DNA from: Anodontia alba
Lineage: Eukaryota; Mollusca; Bivalvia; Lucinida; Lucinidae
Length of the DNA: 64,000 bases
Assembly: GCA_964016985.1 (NCBI GenBank)
Contig: OZ024821.1
Span: forward strand, 126,568,075 to 126,632,074
Reading direction: 5' to 3'
The position numbers were made by a program, and so were the translations under genes. Under the pieces are notes generated by a model. That model did no database searches. It worked only from the letters and a program-made list of their open reading frames with translations, and was not told the DNA's origin. Position 1 is the first letter of the stretch. The number at the start of each line of letters is the position of its first letter. Of this stretch, positions 12,101 to 27,100 are shown piece after piece.

Positions 12101-15100
12101 TCATTTCTTGACAGGGTATCTTAGCAGGATATCTTATAAGTATTTGTGAAAATAAGCCCTCCAAAAAACAAAACAAAAACAAAAAAATACTTGTTCAATG
12201 CTATACATAATGCAGTGATGATCATCTAGCAATTTTTAATCTCCTGCAACTAATAAATTATGATACAGTTGCACTAATGTAGCAGGTGAAAAAATATTTG
12301 AAAATAGCTGGGATGTTTTCTTTTTGTAGCAAACACTTTGCATACCAGGCTGTATCACTGTATCATAACAAAAACTGCCTTATTACCACACACTTAGTCT
12401 AGACAGGCTAGCCTTTTTTTTTTTTTTTTGCACATAAGTTTCTGCCAAAGTAAAACTATTGTTTATGTCAACGGTAACCATACAATGCAAAAGTTTGTCT
12501 GGGCCTTGCAAAGCTTTAGATAAGTTGGCTATTCATAGCAGTATACTTTTTTTTCTTCACAAAAACATGGATACTAACTGGAACTGCTTGGGAGGTGGTT
12601 CCAATATGTACCCACAACATTTTTTGTGGAGAATTAAGAAGAACATTAGTACTTTGTTTTGCTGAAGCAACTTTCCTATCTAGAGCAATGCCTAAGACAT
12701 GTTTTATCATTGTTTTTCATTGATACAATACCTGATATTCTCTTGACATTATGTTAACCCTTGTCCTGCTGAATAAATTGATTTCACTGCCACTTCTGAT
12801 TTTCAGCCAATCATATCATTTGATCCAGATTGTGGCTATAAATTCACATACTTAATGGCAAACAGTGCAGATCCAGATTAGTTGGCTTCTTGATCTGGAT
12901 CTACACTGTTTGCAAAGGCAGGGTATATCCGGGTTCAGCAGGACAAGGGTTAATATTCACAATATATGCTCTTGGGCAGAGTTAAAAGTAACATTTTCAG
13001 TATGTTTTTTTAGTTGAAGCAAGTGTCTTATCTAGAGTGGAATGATAAGGCATAAACAAGTAAGTCCGCCATGTTTATATGCTACATGTGTTGTTAATAC
13101 GCTCATCTGTGAGGAATAAAGATTTTAAATTGGCCGGTTTTGTCATTATTTTATGGTTTCACTTATGCAGTAGCTGATACATTTACTCCTTGACTTTCCC
13201 TATAGGCAAGTGCAATGTAAGCGAAGCAAGAATACAGAATAGTGTCAACTACCTTATTAAACCACCAGAACACACCTGGGGACTCCCTTCTGTTGGGGAC
13301 ACTGTCAACTGGACCAACCCAGACTTTACAAAGGCTAGAGCAGGTAAATTGCACACAGCTGGGCAAATGTGGGTAACAGGGAATCACATTATGTTGCAAG
13401 TGGTTTTCCTTTTTCTGCACTCAAGGTAAACAGTTTGACCTGTATCCTGATTACTTAATGAAATCTGGAAATTGGTTCCACATCACGTGATAAACGTTGA
13501 AAAATGAAAAACTATAGCTATAAATATAAGCAACAAATAAAAACCTACCAATGTAAACCAACCAGACTCTGTACAATAACCACATTAAGTAAAATATGAA
13601 ATTGGAAATGGCATAGAAATGACCAAAGGCAAAGCTTGCTTTGTAAAATAATATGGTCAAATCCATATTAGTTCCTGAAACCTTTTTCTCATGACATTGT
13701 ATTGTGTAATGCAGAAGAGAACTACAAGAACTGTGAGATGTCATGGCTGGAGCAAAGGGAGTTCACCAATGAGGCAGTGAAACAACTAGGAGATCACCCG
13801 GTAGTTGAGGAGATCAAAGAAAATCTTCAGAAACTTAGCACAGATGGACCAGACTTGAGAGGTACATATAACTATATCAGTAACAGAGGGCAAAACGCAT
13901 ATTTAAACAGCAAAGTCCCAGATCAGCCTGCATATGTGTGCAGACAGATTTGGGCATTTTGCTGACTGCATGTGTAATTCCTTGGTGGTTGATTCAGCAT
14001 TTTCTGAAAGTGTTCAGGTGGCAGAGTGGTTAGCTTACCTGACAGGATCATGAGGCACTAGGGTTGAATTGCGCAGGAAGCAGGGCACTTCATTGTACAA
14101 AGCCTTATTATCATCTCCCTATGACTTAAATATGTTGAAAGGGATGAAAAACACCAAAACATCATTCTAATGCACTCGCGTATGTAACGCGACGTCTGAT
14201 TGGATAATGTCAAAAATTTGCGACGGTATATTCTGCGATATACTGTCGCAAATCCGACGTCATCACATAACGTCGTTTCTCATTGGCTGGCATTTGGTTT
14301 TACGCAGTTCACAGCACTTGTTGTTTTGTGCAAATAGTACATTTTTTCAATAGAAAAAAATGAATAAATGCATTAGAATGGGGATAACTGCATCAAATTT
14401 GTCATTTAGGGAGGTAAATCGCGGTTTTACGGTCGCAAATTATGTTTTACGGCTCCGCTGACGCGTCGCCGTAAAATGAAATTTCCGACCGTAAAACCGC
14501 CGATTTACCTCCACAAATGCCAAATTTGAATGCAGTTATCCCCTAATTATCAGCATTGTCTGAACTTTCAGTATTTGTTTTGAGTTGAGGTTTAAGGCCC
14601 AGTCAACCAATTAAGATCATGTCTAGCACAGTCAGTTAACTTACACTTTGGGCAGGCTTAGTCCTCTAAGTGGTTAATCAGTACTTGTTCATTAGTAATA
14701 AAAACTCTGTAAGTATCATGCAAGAGTCCTGATCATATACCAGATACATAACTGAAGTATCTGGGTGGCTGAATGGTTAGTGCTTCTGACTTTGAATCAT
14801 GAGATCCGGGTTCAAATTCCACTAGGAGCAGAGTTCAACTCATGACTGTGTGTAACATCATTTCACAGAGCCTTTCATTAGCACTCTTTCATTATCTTGA
14901 TATGAGAAAAAACACCGAATCATCATCATAGTTATTTTCTGGTTCTTCACTGTGCCAGTATTTTTGAAGGAAGGATACTCTTTCAGGGAGGCAAGTTTTT
15001 CTGTAAAGGAGCCTACTCTCAAGGGAAAGAGATTATCCTGATGGAAGCAAATTCCATCATTTTACATAAAACACCCTTTTCAGAAATGTTTTGTTGTACA

Positions 15101-18100
15101 GGAAAGCAAACAAAAAGTCACAAAAATTATTTCCCTTATAAAAACTGATGGAAAATTTACCAAGTATATTTTGGAATTAAATTCTTTCCTCTTAGAGTAG
15201 ACCCCCTTATATGCCCCCGCCATTCGAAGAATGGTGGAAGGGCATTATTTAAGTTTTACCCCAGTCTGTCTGTCTGTCCATGCATTTGTGTCCAGCTCAT
15301 AACTCCTAAAGCATTTGGAATATAGTTATGAAACTTCACAGATGGCTAAATCATATCACGGCGATGTGTCATGAACAAGTAAGACAACTCTGGCTAATTC
15401 TGTTTTTGATTTGTTCCCAGGCCATAACTCTTTACCCCTGTCCAAGTGTGTGTGTGTGCATGCTAAAAGGTTATATCCCTGCCATAACTCCTAAACAGTA
15501 TATGGAATATATTCATGAAATTTGTCGAATGGCTTAATCATATTGAGACGAGGTGTCGCAAACGATGAAGAGAACTCTGGCTGCTTTGGTTTTGAAATTA
15601 TTTTTTCCTTGCCTAAAACCCATGTAGTATCATGCTGAAAATTTGTGTCTGGCTTATATTTTCTAAACCGTATGGAACATATTCATGAAACTTTACAGAT
15701 GGCTTAATCATATCGAGAAGCCATGTCGCAAGCCAGGAAGGCAACTGGCGAATTCAGTTTTTGAATTAATTCCCCTTGCTAAAAATCCATGCAGTGTAAT
15801 TCTGACAGGATTTTCCCGTCCCCATCGAACATCAGTTATGGGATTCTATTATCTTACCTAGAAGATCTCTATTACTTTGTTTGCATTTTATCTCTAGACC
15901 ACCACTCTTGGCCTATAATTTAAGCTTTGTATGATAATAAAGGCATCAGATGGGGCTTGGACACTTTTCTAGTCAAAAAGAAAGTAAAACAATTTTGAAA
16001 GTGTTGCCTAAAAATAAATTACTTCCGTTCCCCTAATATAGAAAATTTTAAAATGTTGTTTTGTATTGTAGTGTACAGAAGGCTAAGGATTAATCTTTTT
16101 GATTTACAGGATTTTTTGAAGTAAACCGTTTTTTTTTTTTTTGAGGATGGCACAATAAAACAGCTTCATGATTTATACTCTGGGGTACAGTTAGTTATTT
16201 ATTGCTCTGTATATTAAATATTCTGAAAATTCCAATGATGAGAACTTAATTTCAAAACAGGAAATATATTCTTTTGAGGGAAGTTACTAATTTTGCAAAG
16301 GGAGGTAATTCAATTGTATCCCTTTGCAAAATTGGTTACTTTCCTTTGTTTCATCAGGGAGTAGCAATGATTAATGTCCACTTCATAATTTATTTATTAT
16401 TTGAATTTTTAGAATATTTTCTAATATTGGGAGAATCAGATCAGCCTGTGCATTATCATTGCAGCTTTAATTCATGCATTCCAGGCCTGTTGATAAAGAT
16501 ATATGATGGATTAACATGCATCTCTTATGTTTTCAGAATACTTAAAATTTCAAAACCCTTAAAATTATAAAAACCTAAAATATAACTCCCATGAACACAT
16601 GAAGTTCCATCACCCCTAAAATTACAAACACCTAAAATGTTTCTGCCATAAACAATTAATGCAATGACTATAAACTTCTGCAGAGCCACTTCTATAATTT
16701 GCCTAAGGTGAGTTTCAAAAATTTGTTTAGAGCAAATTAATAATGGAACTGCAGTATTTGGACACCTAAATCTGAGCAAACTGTAAATCTAAATCAAATG
16801 TCACACCACATGGTAGCTAATGAGGGTCTATAATGTTTGCCTTTTTTCCTCCTCTTTTTCACTGATATATCCTGCTTTTTTGGTCCATTTATGTCAAAGC
16901 TTTTTCTGGAAAAAAATAAGGAACATTCTGAAAATTTTACCCAGCATGATTAGCCTTTACTAAGCTGTTTTAAGACTAAGTGACCCTTACTGAATATGTG
17001 AGCAACTGAGGTTCAGACCAGCCTGTGCATCCACACAGACTGATCAGGGCTTCTTCTGCAGCTTACAGTATAATTTGAGATTGTAAAATATAATAATGAA
17101 ACCCACAAGTCAGTAGTCAGACCACAAAATTGCACAGGCTGATCTGGGCCTCTACTGTTCTCATATCACACATCAACCATTTCTCACAGTGCCAATATTT
17201 CTATAACAATAAAAAACTGCAGTTGCAAATGAGTCACTAATTATTTTGTCTTCTGTTTTACAGTTAGTATGCAAATGTGATGTCATAGCCATTTTTTCCT
17301 AAATGCCATATAGATATATCTTTTTTCAAAAAGGAAACAACTTTTGTGACTTTCTGTTTGCTTTCCTGCACAACAAGCCCCTCTGAAAAGGGGTCTACCC
17401 TAAAAGGCAAGAATTTGCTCCCAGAGGTGAGCAAATTCTTTCCTTTTAGAAAAGACTTCTTTTCAGAAGAGATATGAAACAATTTTGAAGGATTTGCTTC
17501 CCCTGAAAGTGCATTACTTCCTCTTAATTTTAAAGGTATCAGTCTAATTTCTAAATATAAGGCACTTTTTTTTTTTCAATCAAAAAGTCCTGATTTTGTT
17601 TCTTATTTCTCCAAGAAATTGTATGTTGCGGTTAATTATTATATTTTCTTTCTTTGAGAAATAAGAAAAAAAAATATCTGGCTATGCATCCTATCTACAG
17701 TTATGGAATATTCCAAATCCCAGCTGTAATAGCCTACATTAATCCAGCAATATTTTCTCCCTTGAATATGAATACACCCTTTAAAAACTTCTCTGTCTGA
17801 ACTCTCCATTAAGGAGAGAATAACCCTTTATTTTGTGTCTTGATGGAAGTTTTTTTTTTTTTCTACAGTTATCATGAGCTCTAACTTTTTGTGAACTTCT
17901 ACTCAGTCTGTAGCAAATGATGCCATACACAGCATTCTACTGGTCCAAATGCTGCACTATAAATGCCTAATAGCCAAGACCTTGGATAAAATGGTGATGT
18001 AGAGGTTGGTCTGGATTTTCACTGTTCATATAAGGGATGAGGCAGATTTTCTTATCACATGATTCATATGCTGTATTGCAGAATTTGTTGAAGTGGACAG

Positions 18101-21100
18101 AGATACAATTTATTCTTCTATGGATGGCTTTGAGATTGGTTTTTCAAATGATGGTGGAATCAAATACCTGCTTGACCCTTATACCAAGGTACTTGCACTC
18201 CAGATAGATAGAGAAACATGCAGGCTTTCACACTTTATCTATGTTCACATCTACTTTCTTGTTGCCAGATTTCTGATAGGATACATGGTTTTAACCAGGT
18301 AAAAATTGCCAGATTCATACATATACGGTAAATGTCCTAAAATTTCGAACAAAATTAAATAATTTCAGTTCTTGCTGTTCAAAATTTGAGGAATTATGAT
18401 TTGCTAAAAATTTTACTGTTCGAAATTTTAGGACAGATTCACTTACAGCCAAAATGGACATGGCTATCAGACGCTTTCGGACACCCGAAACGACAAAAAA
18501 GAACCTATACGATGAAAGGGTTTTCTTATTTGCTAACTGTGATTGGTAAACTGAATGTGAAATTGTATGAACTAATAAATAATCACCACAATGATGTTTG
18601 TTTTCAATTCCAATGATTAATTTATAACAAAACAATTATCCGGTACACTAATTAATCACCGATACCTTTGTTAGGCACACTTTCTTAAAATAAGCTGGCC
18701 AAGTCCACTGGCTTCTTACTTAACAACCCTCTTCACTTTACCGCACTGAGATACACAAGCTGACCAAAAAATACTTCAAAAGGATACCGCACGTTTATTC
18801 TTGTTTGGGCCACTACAGAAACACGAAAGTCCCTTTCCTCAAAGGTGAAGTGTATGGAGTTTAAATGTGAAAAGCACAGACTGATTAGAATTTCCACCGG
18901 TTTGAAGCGCAGTATTCACACTGCTTGCTGACATAATGCATTCTGTTGGCGATATGCGTAGAAGCAGATCAGACCTACCTGATACATAGACTGCGCAGAT
19001 GCATATGTTGATCTTGTCTGTGCTGGACTCAAATGTCATAAAGTCGTTTCTGTTGGAAAGGACTCGTATACATAAACTAACTGTGCGGACAGCCAGATCA
19101 GCTTGCCCTAAATGCAGCCTGATCAAGATCAAAGATTTTAGCTCTCACCAAACTTAACTACATATGCCAAACCTGTGAACTTCTGTTATCGTTTTTTAGC
19201 AACATTTCTTTCTTTTAAAAAAAAAGTTCTGTCGTTTAGAATTCAGTGGTGGAACAGATTATCTTCTACATGAAACTAAACTGATTGCAAGAATTATCTG
19301 TCATCAATACTAATCCTTTCATTAGATCCCTATTCTGGTGAAAATATCCCTTTGTGCATATGTGTAAGTCAGATCAGAGTGTGAGATGCAGTCTAGTGCA
19401 GAATGGTGTCCACTCAATTCGCTTATTAGGGCATTGCTATAAAACACTGTAATACATGAATCACAGTCTCCAGCTAATGCACAGACTGATCACATTTGTT
19501 ACAAATGATTAGGTTCATTTTGGCTTGATAGGACGGGACCATTACCTGTTTAAATAGGATGAGCAGAGCTTATCATGACAAACACTCGGTCAGACAGGAA
19601 ATATTTTGCTGGCGGCATTAATCCCCATGACAGAAACGTTTTTGGCATGCTTATTGAAACCTTTGGCATGCTAAACTTAAATATTAGCGGCAGATGTTAT
19701 CGAAGAAAATAGTGTATGGACGAGCAGGAATGACCCAGATCAGAATGCGTGGATGCACATGCTAATTTACAGTTTTGGGTGTAGCGCTTTCTTATAATCA
19801 CATGTGCATCATGCTTTGCAGAAATGATCAGATCAACTTTGGAATTCTGGTACAGCAATAAGACATATGAAGTAGTGATATACACGAACAAACAGCAAAT
19901 AGTCAGATCGTACAGCGCGGATCCATTGATTTATCCTGGCCTTCTTTTTTCAACCAGAATATTTATCAGGTCTGCCACAAGGTAACAACAGTTCTAGACC
20001 GCCTGCGCATAATCTAACCCTAATCATGCGGACATCCACATGACTGCCGTGTGGGAATGGCTAACATTGTGATGGAAGGCTCCGTTTTTTTTATGTGTGT
20101 CTTTTTTTATGTCTCCCACTACCAAAGGGTGTGTGTTGGATGGGGGGTGGGGGGGGGGGGGACATATTGCATATTGTTTTTGGGACGGATCCCATGGGTG
20201 TCGGTGTCGGCGTCAGCGTAAAACTTCTTGTCCATTCGGTAACTTGAATACCTTTTGGAATATTTTGATGATACTTGGTAGAAATGTAGATCAGGACGAG
20301 ATGATGTGTAGCATACAACATTGACAACTCTGGCTTTCTTACATTTGGAGTTATCACCTTTTGTTTTATTTCAAAAAGATTTCGTGTCCGCTCTGTAACT
20401 AGAATACCCTTTGGAATATTTTTATGATACTTAATGGAAATGTAGAACAGGACCAGACAATGTGTCGCATTAGAATGACAACTCTGCCTTTCTTACTTTT
20501 GGCATTATCTCCCTTTGTTATATCTTACAAAGATTATCCATTGATTTCGTGTCTGCTCTGTAAGTCAAAGACCCTTAGGAATATTTTTATGATACTTGGT
20601 AGAAATGTAGAACAGGGTCAGAGGACGTGTCATGTAAAATGACAACTCTGCCTTTCTTACCTTTGGTATTATCTCCCTTTGTTATGTCTGAAAGTGATTA
20701 TTCATTGATTTTCTGTCCGGTCTGTAAGTCAAAGACCCTTTGGAATATTTTTATTATACTTGGTAGAAATATAGAACAGGACCAGATAACATGCCACATA
20801 CAAGAATGACAACTCTGGTTTTCTTACTTTTGGAGTTATCTCCCTTTGTTTTGTTTGAAATAGATATATTGTCTGCTCTGTATCTGGAATACCCTTCAGA
20901 ATATTTTGATGGTACTTGGTAGAAATGTAGAATAGGACAAGACAACTTATTCCTTACAAGAATGACAACCTGCCTTTCTTACTTTTGCATTATCTTCCTT
21001 TGTTATATTTGTTATACAAGAATGACAACTTTGGATTTGTTTACTTTTGGAATTATCTCCCCTCCTTGTGTTTCAGTTTTAATTCTTGTCTCTGCTCTGT

Positions 21101-24100
21101 AACAAGAATACCCTTCGGAATATTTTGATGATGCTTGGTACAAATCTCGAACAGGATCAGATGACATGTTGTGTACAAGAATGACAGCTCTGGCAGAATT
21201 AAGGGGGAGATTTTTTTTCTAAAAAACCTTTTTTTAGTTTTCCTTGTGAATTTTTTAGTTAGTTTCTCCTGGGTTTGTATAAATTAAAATATGGTTCCCA
21301 TGCCATTTATGTACATAAAATTTGTTATGAGACAGCTGTGTGCATTTAAGTTTTGTGGTAGCTTTCAACACAACAACTTTATTTCCAGTTCCATTATGGA
21401 AAAAAAAAAAAAAACATTATCGAAATAAGCATGTGCCGATAAAAAATTACTCGAAGAAAGCTGTGTTCAAAATTTTAGAAATCCCTTTTTGCAAAACTGC
21501 TGCTGTTCAAGATTTTAGGATATTTCCAGAAATTATTTTAAGCAAAAATATTAGGTGTTCGAAATTTTAGAGCGTTCCATTTTAGGACATTTACCGTAAC
21601 TCCTGTATGCACACAGTCAGACAATTTCTGAGTCTTCATAATAGTGCCACAATAATGTTTTCCAGTTCTTTGTAAAATCAGATGTTTGGCTACTCATTAG
21701 AATTACCTGGACCTTGCATAGCTCCAGATAAGGCTTTTTTTCTTGCAACCAAAATGTATTGATATTTTTTTTTATTTTTCCATGGAAACATGTTTTGGGT
21801 ACTCATTAAAGTGCTTCATCTAGGCCTTTTAGAAGTCCCTTGCTGAGCCATTTCTAATGTGTACCCTTAAAATATGTTTTTGAGAAAAATAAGAGAAATA
21901 CCAATATTTTTATTGCAAAAAAATGTTCCTAATCCGGAGCTATTGTTGATTGTGAATGCTAGAACTATCTGCTGGATGGTTTTAGTGAAAGCAAGCACAG
22001 AGATTTTACTACAACTGAGCACATGTACTTGCAAAGAGGTACAAACTAGCTTTGGTGAGAAGCAAAGATCCAGAGTAGCCTACTTATTAGCTCACCTGAG
22101 CCTTTAGGCTCAGAGGTGAGCTTATATTATAGGCGGGTTCCTTCATCTGTCCATCCATCATCATCCTTCCATACGTCCATTGTCCGTATCCATACTCTTC
22201 AAAAGTCTTCTTCACTGGGCAAATTAAAGCCAAATTTCATATGGAACCTCAATGGGTTGGGGAATGAAAGTTTGTTCACAGCATATGGGTCACTTGACCA
22301 AGATGGCCACCATGCCCATATTTGGTAAAACCGTTTAAAAATCTTCTTCCTAAACCAAACTGGTTTGGTATGCAGCACTGGAGACATGGGCCCAATACAG
22401 TGTAAAAAAATGATGACCTTGGGTAGACCTTGACCTTTTTTATGGAAAGATCAAATTTGTTTACATAGACTCATGTAGGCAAAACTTTAAATATAATCTT
22501 GTCTGAAACTATAAGGCTAAGGCCTTTGATGTTTAGTATGTAGCTTTATGTTGTGGGCCTCTACCAATATTAATAAAATTATAGCCCTTGGGTCAAAAAT
22601 TGCCACACCCCAGGGGTCACTTGTTTTACATAGACTCGTATAGGGAAAACTCTTTAGCCGTCTTCCACTCATAAACCACTGGGCCAATAGAAGCCAAATT
22701 TCATATGGATCCTCAGTCTGTAGGGGGAAGGGAAGTTTGTTTTGCCTCATCTGGGTCATATGACCAAGATGGTCACCATGCCCATATATGGTAGAAACCC
22801 TTTAAAAATCTTCTCAGGAACCAAAGGGCCAATGGCGATGGGGCTTGGTATGTAGCATTGGGGGCATGAGCCCAATAAAGTTTGAAAAAAAATGATAACC
22901 TTGTGTTGACCACTCGACGGATTTCAATATTACTTGGCAGAAATGTTCCTTTGGTGACCCTCTACCAAGATTGTTCAAGCTGACATAATGTGTCAAAACC
23001 CTGCCGCCAGGAGACTGGCTTATTTTCCCTATATATAGGAAACCTCTCAAAATCTTCTTGTCAGAAACCCCTGGACTGATTTCAATATAACTTGGCAGAA
23101 ATATTTCTTTGGTAATCCAATAAGATTGTTCAAACCATCACGATTCATAAAAAAGATATGGCAGACAGGGATATTGCTTATTTTTCCTATATATCTATAT
23201 AGAAAATTTTTAAACTCTTCTTGTCAGAAACTACTGGAACAATTTGAATAAAATTTATTGGTACTGTTTCTTTGGTGACCATCAACCAAGATTGTTCAAG
23301 CCATCATGATGCATCAAAAAACATGGCCCCATGGGGCGGGGCTTTTTCCCTGTATATCTTTGTAGAAATTTTGAAAATCAGATTAAAAAAAAAATGAGGC
23401 ATTGTTTGCAGTATACAGCATTGCTATTCCATTTTATAGGACCATCACATCACTCTTTAACATAAAATTTATACAAAAATCTTTAAGCAATGAACTTAAG
23501 TGAAACTCCAATATTAAATATGCATATCTGTTTGCTCAGATGAGTGATATAGGACCATAGCAGCCAGCTTTAAAATCTATTTTACCCTTCATCTCCTGAA
23601 CCAAAGGGTCAATTGACTTGAAACTTGATAGGAAATATCAGGGAAACTTGTAGATAAAAAATAGCTAGAATCATCCTGATCGGAAATCTAAGATGGCCGT
23701 CTTGAAAATCTATTTTGCCCTTTTTCTCCTGAACCAAAAAGCAAACTGACTTGAAACTTGGTAGGAAGATCGTAGTGATTTGCAAATCAAAAATAGGTAA
23801 AATCATTCCAATCGGTAACCCAAGATGGCCACCATGGTGGCTGTCTTATAAATCTATTCTGAACTTCTTCTCCTGAACCGAAAGGCCAATTGACTCGAAA
23901 CTTAGTAGGAAGTGACTTGCAAATATAACTAAAATTATTCGATGACCCAAATGGCTGCCATCTTGAAAATCTGTTTTGAGCTTCTTCTTCTCTTGACTTG
24001 AACTTGGTAGGTAGTATCACGGCAATTTGCAGATAAAAAATCACTCCGATTGGAAGTCCAAGATGGCCACCATGGCTGCCATCTTTATGTTCCTGCCTAC

Positions 24101-27100
24101 CGAAGGCATCAACCTTAGCGTAAAACTTCTTGTCCACTCTGTAACTAGAATACCCTTTGGAATATTTTAATGATACTTGGCCGCATATGTAGAACAGAAC
24201 AAGAGGATGTGTCTTGTACATAAATGGCTTTCTTACTTTTGGAGTTATTTCCCTTTGTTTTGTTTGAAACAGATTTCGTGTCGGTACTGTAACTTAAATA
24301 CCCTTCGGAATATTTTGATGGTACTTGGTAGATTGTAGAACAGGATGAGACAATGTGTCGTGTACAAGAATGACAACTCTGCCTTTCTTACATTTAGCAT
24401 CATCTCTCTTCCTTATATTTGTAATTCTTGAAAAGGCATTTTGGTATTTGCTTCTTATCTTGCTAAATGATTTTAGGAATTTTTTCACATTTTACATTAA
24501 CCTTGATATTGATGAGGTGTTGCTGTTAGACCAGAATCAGGGCCAAGAGATAATTCCTTTAGAGTTATTGCCCTTTGTAATTCTTGGAAAAAACTTTAGT
24601 TTCTGCTTCTAATCATGCAAAATAAAATTAAAGAATATTTTCACCTTGATATTGATAAGATGTTACTGTCACAGAAAAATAAGTGCCAAAGGATTAATTT
24701 CTTTATAGTTATTTCCCTTACTTATTCTTGAAAAGGTGTTTTGGTTTCTGATTCTTATCTTGCTAAAGAATTTAAGGATTCTCTTTTCATAAATGTTGAT
24801 ATTGATGAGATGTTCCTGTTAGAGAAAAATAAGGGCCTAGGGGTTAATTCCCTTTGTTTTTCTTGAAAAGGCATTTTGGTTTCTGCTTATTGTCTTGATA
24901 AATAATTAGCTCACCTGGAGCTTTGCTCCAGGTCAGCTTCTGCCATAGCCTGTTGTCCATTGTCTGTCGTTAGCTTTTCATTTTTTTGACATCTCCTCCA
25001 GACTCATAAGTCAGATTGAGCCAAAACTTGATGGGAGGCATCAGAGCAACATAGAGATTCAGAGTTGCTAAAATTGTTCAGTTCCTATATCCAAGATGGC
25101 CATCTTGAAATTCTTCAAAGACATCTCCTCCTAAACCATAAGTTGGATTGAGCTGAAACTTGATGTGAGGTATCGCAGCAACATAGAGATTCAGAATTGC
25201 TAAAATCGTTCTATTACGATATATAACATGGCCGCCAGGTCGGATTATGCATGGCCTGTTGTCCGTCCTCTGTTGTCTGTCCATCGTCCGTCCATCCGAG
25301 CCCACGAATGAGCATATATTGGGTAAACATGAATTGGGTACTTGCCATTTATTCTGTTAATGTCAAAAAAAAGTACCCAAAAAATTTGAGGCACTTGTTG
25401 GGTATTTAGGTAACTTGTTGGGTATTTTGAGCCATAATATTACACTGTAGTACCCAACAAATGTCCATACGTATGAACATGTGTCTGTCTGTTGTTAGCT
25501 TTTCACATTTTCGACATCTCCTCCAGAACCATAAGTTGGATTGAGCTGAAACTTAGTGGGAGGCATTGTGGCAACATGGAGATTCATAATTGCTAAAATC
25601 GTTCAGTTCCAATATCCAAGATGGCCACCATCTTGAAATTCTTCAGATGACATATCCTCCGAAACCGAAAGTCTGATTGAGCTGAAACTTGATGGGCAGC
25701 ATCACAGTGACACAGAGATTCAGAATTGCTAAAATCGTTCTGTTCCAATATCCAAGATGGCTGCCATCTTGAAATTCTTCAAATGACATCTCCTCCAAAA
25801 CCATAAGTCAGATTGAGCCGAAATGATGGGAAGCATTGGTGCAGAGATTCATAATTGCTAAAATCGTTCAGTTCTGATATCCAAGATGGCAACCATGGCG
25901 TAGCAGCCATCTTGAAATTCTTCAAACGACATCTCCCAAACCTTAAGTTGGATTGAGCCAAAACTTGATGGGAAGCATCACAGAGACACTGAGATTCAGA
26001 ATTGCTAAAATCATTCCATTCCTATATCCAAGATGGCCACCACTTGGGCTTTGAAATTCTTCAAACGACATCTCCTCCAAAACCATAAGTCAGATTGAGC
26101 TGAAACTTGATGGGGGGGCATTGGAGCCTTATAGAGATTCAGAATTGCTAAAATCGATTTGTTCCGATATCCAAGATGGCCGCAACGGGGGCCATCTTGA
26201 AATTCTTCAAACAAGATCTCCTCCCAAACCATAGGTTGGATTGAGCCAAAATTTTGATGGGAGGCATTGGAGCGACGTAGAGATTCAGAATTGCTAAAAT
26301 TGTTCCATTCCAATATCCAAGATGTCCACCATGGCAGTCATATTGAAGTTCTTCAAATGACATCTCTACCCAAACCGTAAGTTGGATTGAGCAGAAACTT
26401 GATGGGATCGGAGTGACATAGAGATTCAGAATTGCTTAAATCGTTCCGGCCATCTTGAAAATCTTGAGACCACAGTTGCTCCCAAACCCTAAGTCAGATT
26501 GAGCCCAAACCTGGTGGCAGGCATTGGGGCCACATGGAGATTTAGAATTGCTAAAATCATTCTGTTCGGATATTCAAGATGGCCGCCATGTCAGCCATCT
26601 TGAAAATCTTCAGACAACATCTCCTCCAGCCATCTTGAAAGTCTGCAATCGTTATCTGCTCCCAAACAGTAAGATGAAGTGGAAACTTGGTGGAAGGCAT
26701 CCGGGCAGCATAGAAATTTAGAATTGCTAAAATGGTTCTATTCTGATATCCAAGATGGCCACCATGGCACCCATCTTGAAAATCTTCAAATTACATCTGC
26801 TACTGAACTGTAAGTCTGATTGAGCTTAAACATGATGGGTGGCATTGGGGTGTTATGGAAATTCAGAATTGCTAAAATCGTTCTGTTCCAATGTCCACGA
26901 TGGCTGCCGTCTTGAAATTCTTCAAACCACCTCTCCTCCCAAACAGCAAGTCAGGTTGAGCAGAAACTTGATGGAAGGCATCGGGTGACATGGAGATTCA
27001 GAATTGCTGAATCGTTCAGTCCCAGTATCCAAGATAGTGGCCATGGTGGCAATCTTGAAATGCTTTAAACAACATCAGATTCTGAATTGCTAAAGGCAAT

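Noticed and set aside
13163..13429. Two ORFs over the 13206 exon
   Set aside because: One is antisense and the other runs past the GTAAAT donor; only 13206-13343 matches the conserved protein and phases.
14760..14835. Possible functional tRNA gene
   Set aside because: A and B boxes are present but I see no acceptor-stem pairing, and the sequence continues into a repeat shared with 14008-14160; it is a SINE head.
18315..18635. 106-residue minus-strand ORF
   Set aside because: It overlaps foldback relics and has no recognisable domain or splice context.
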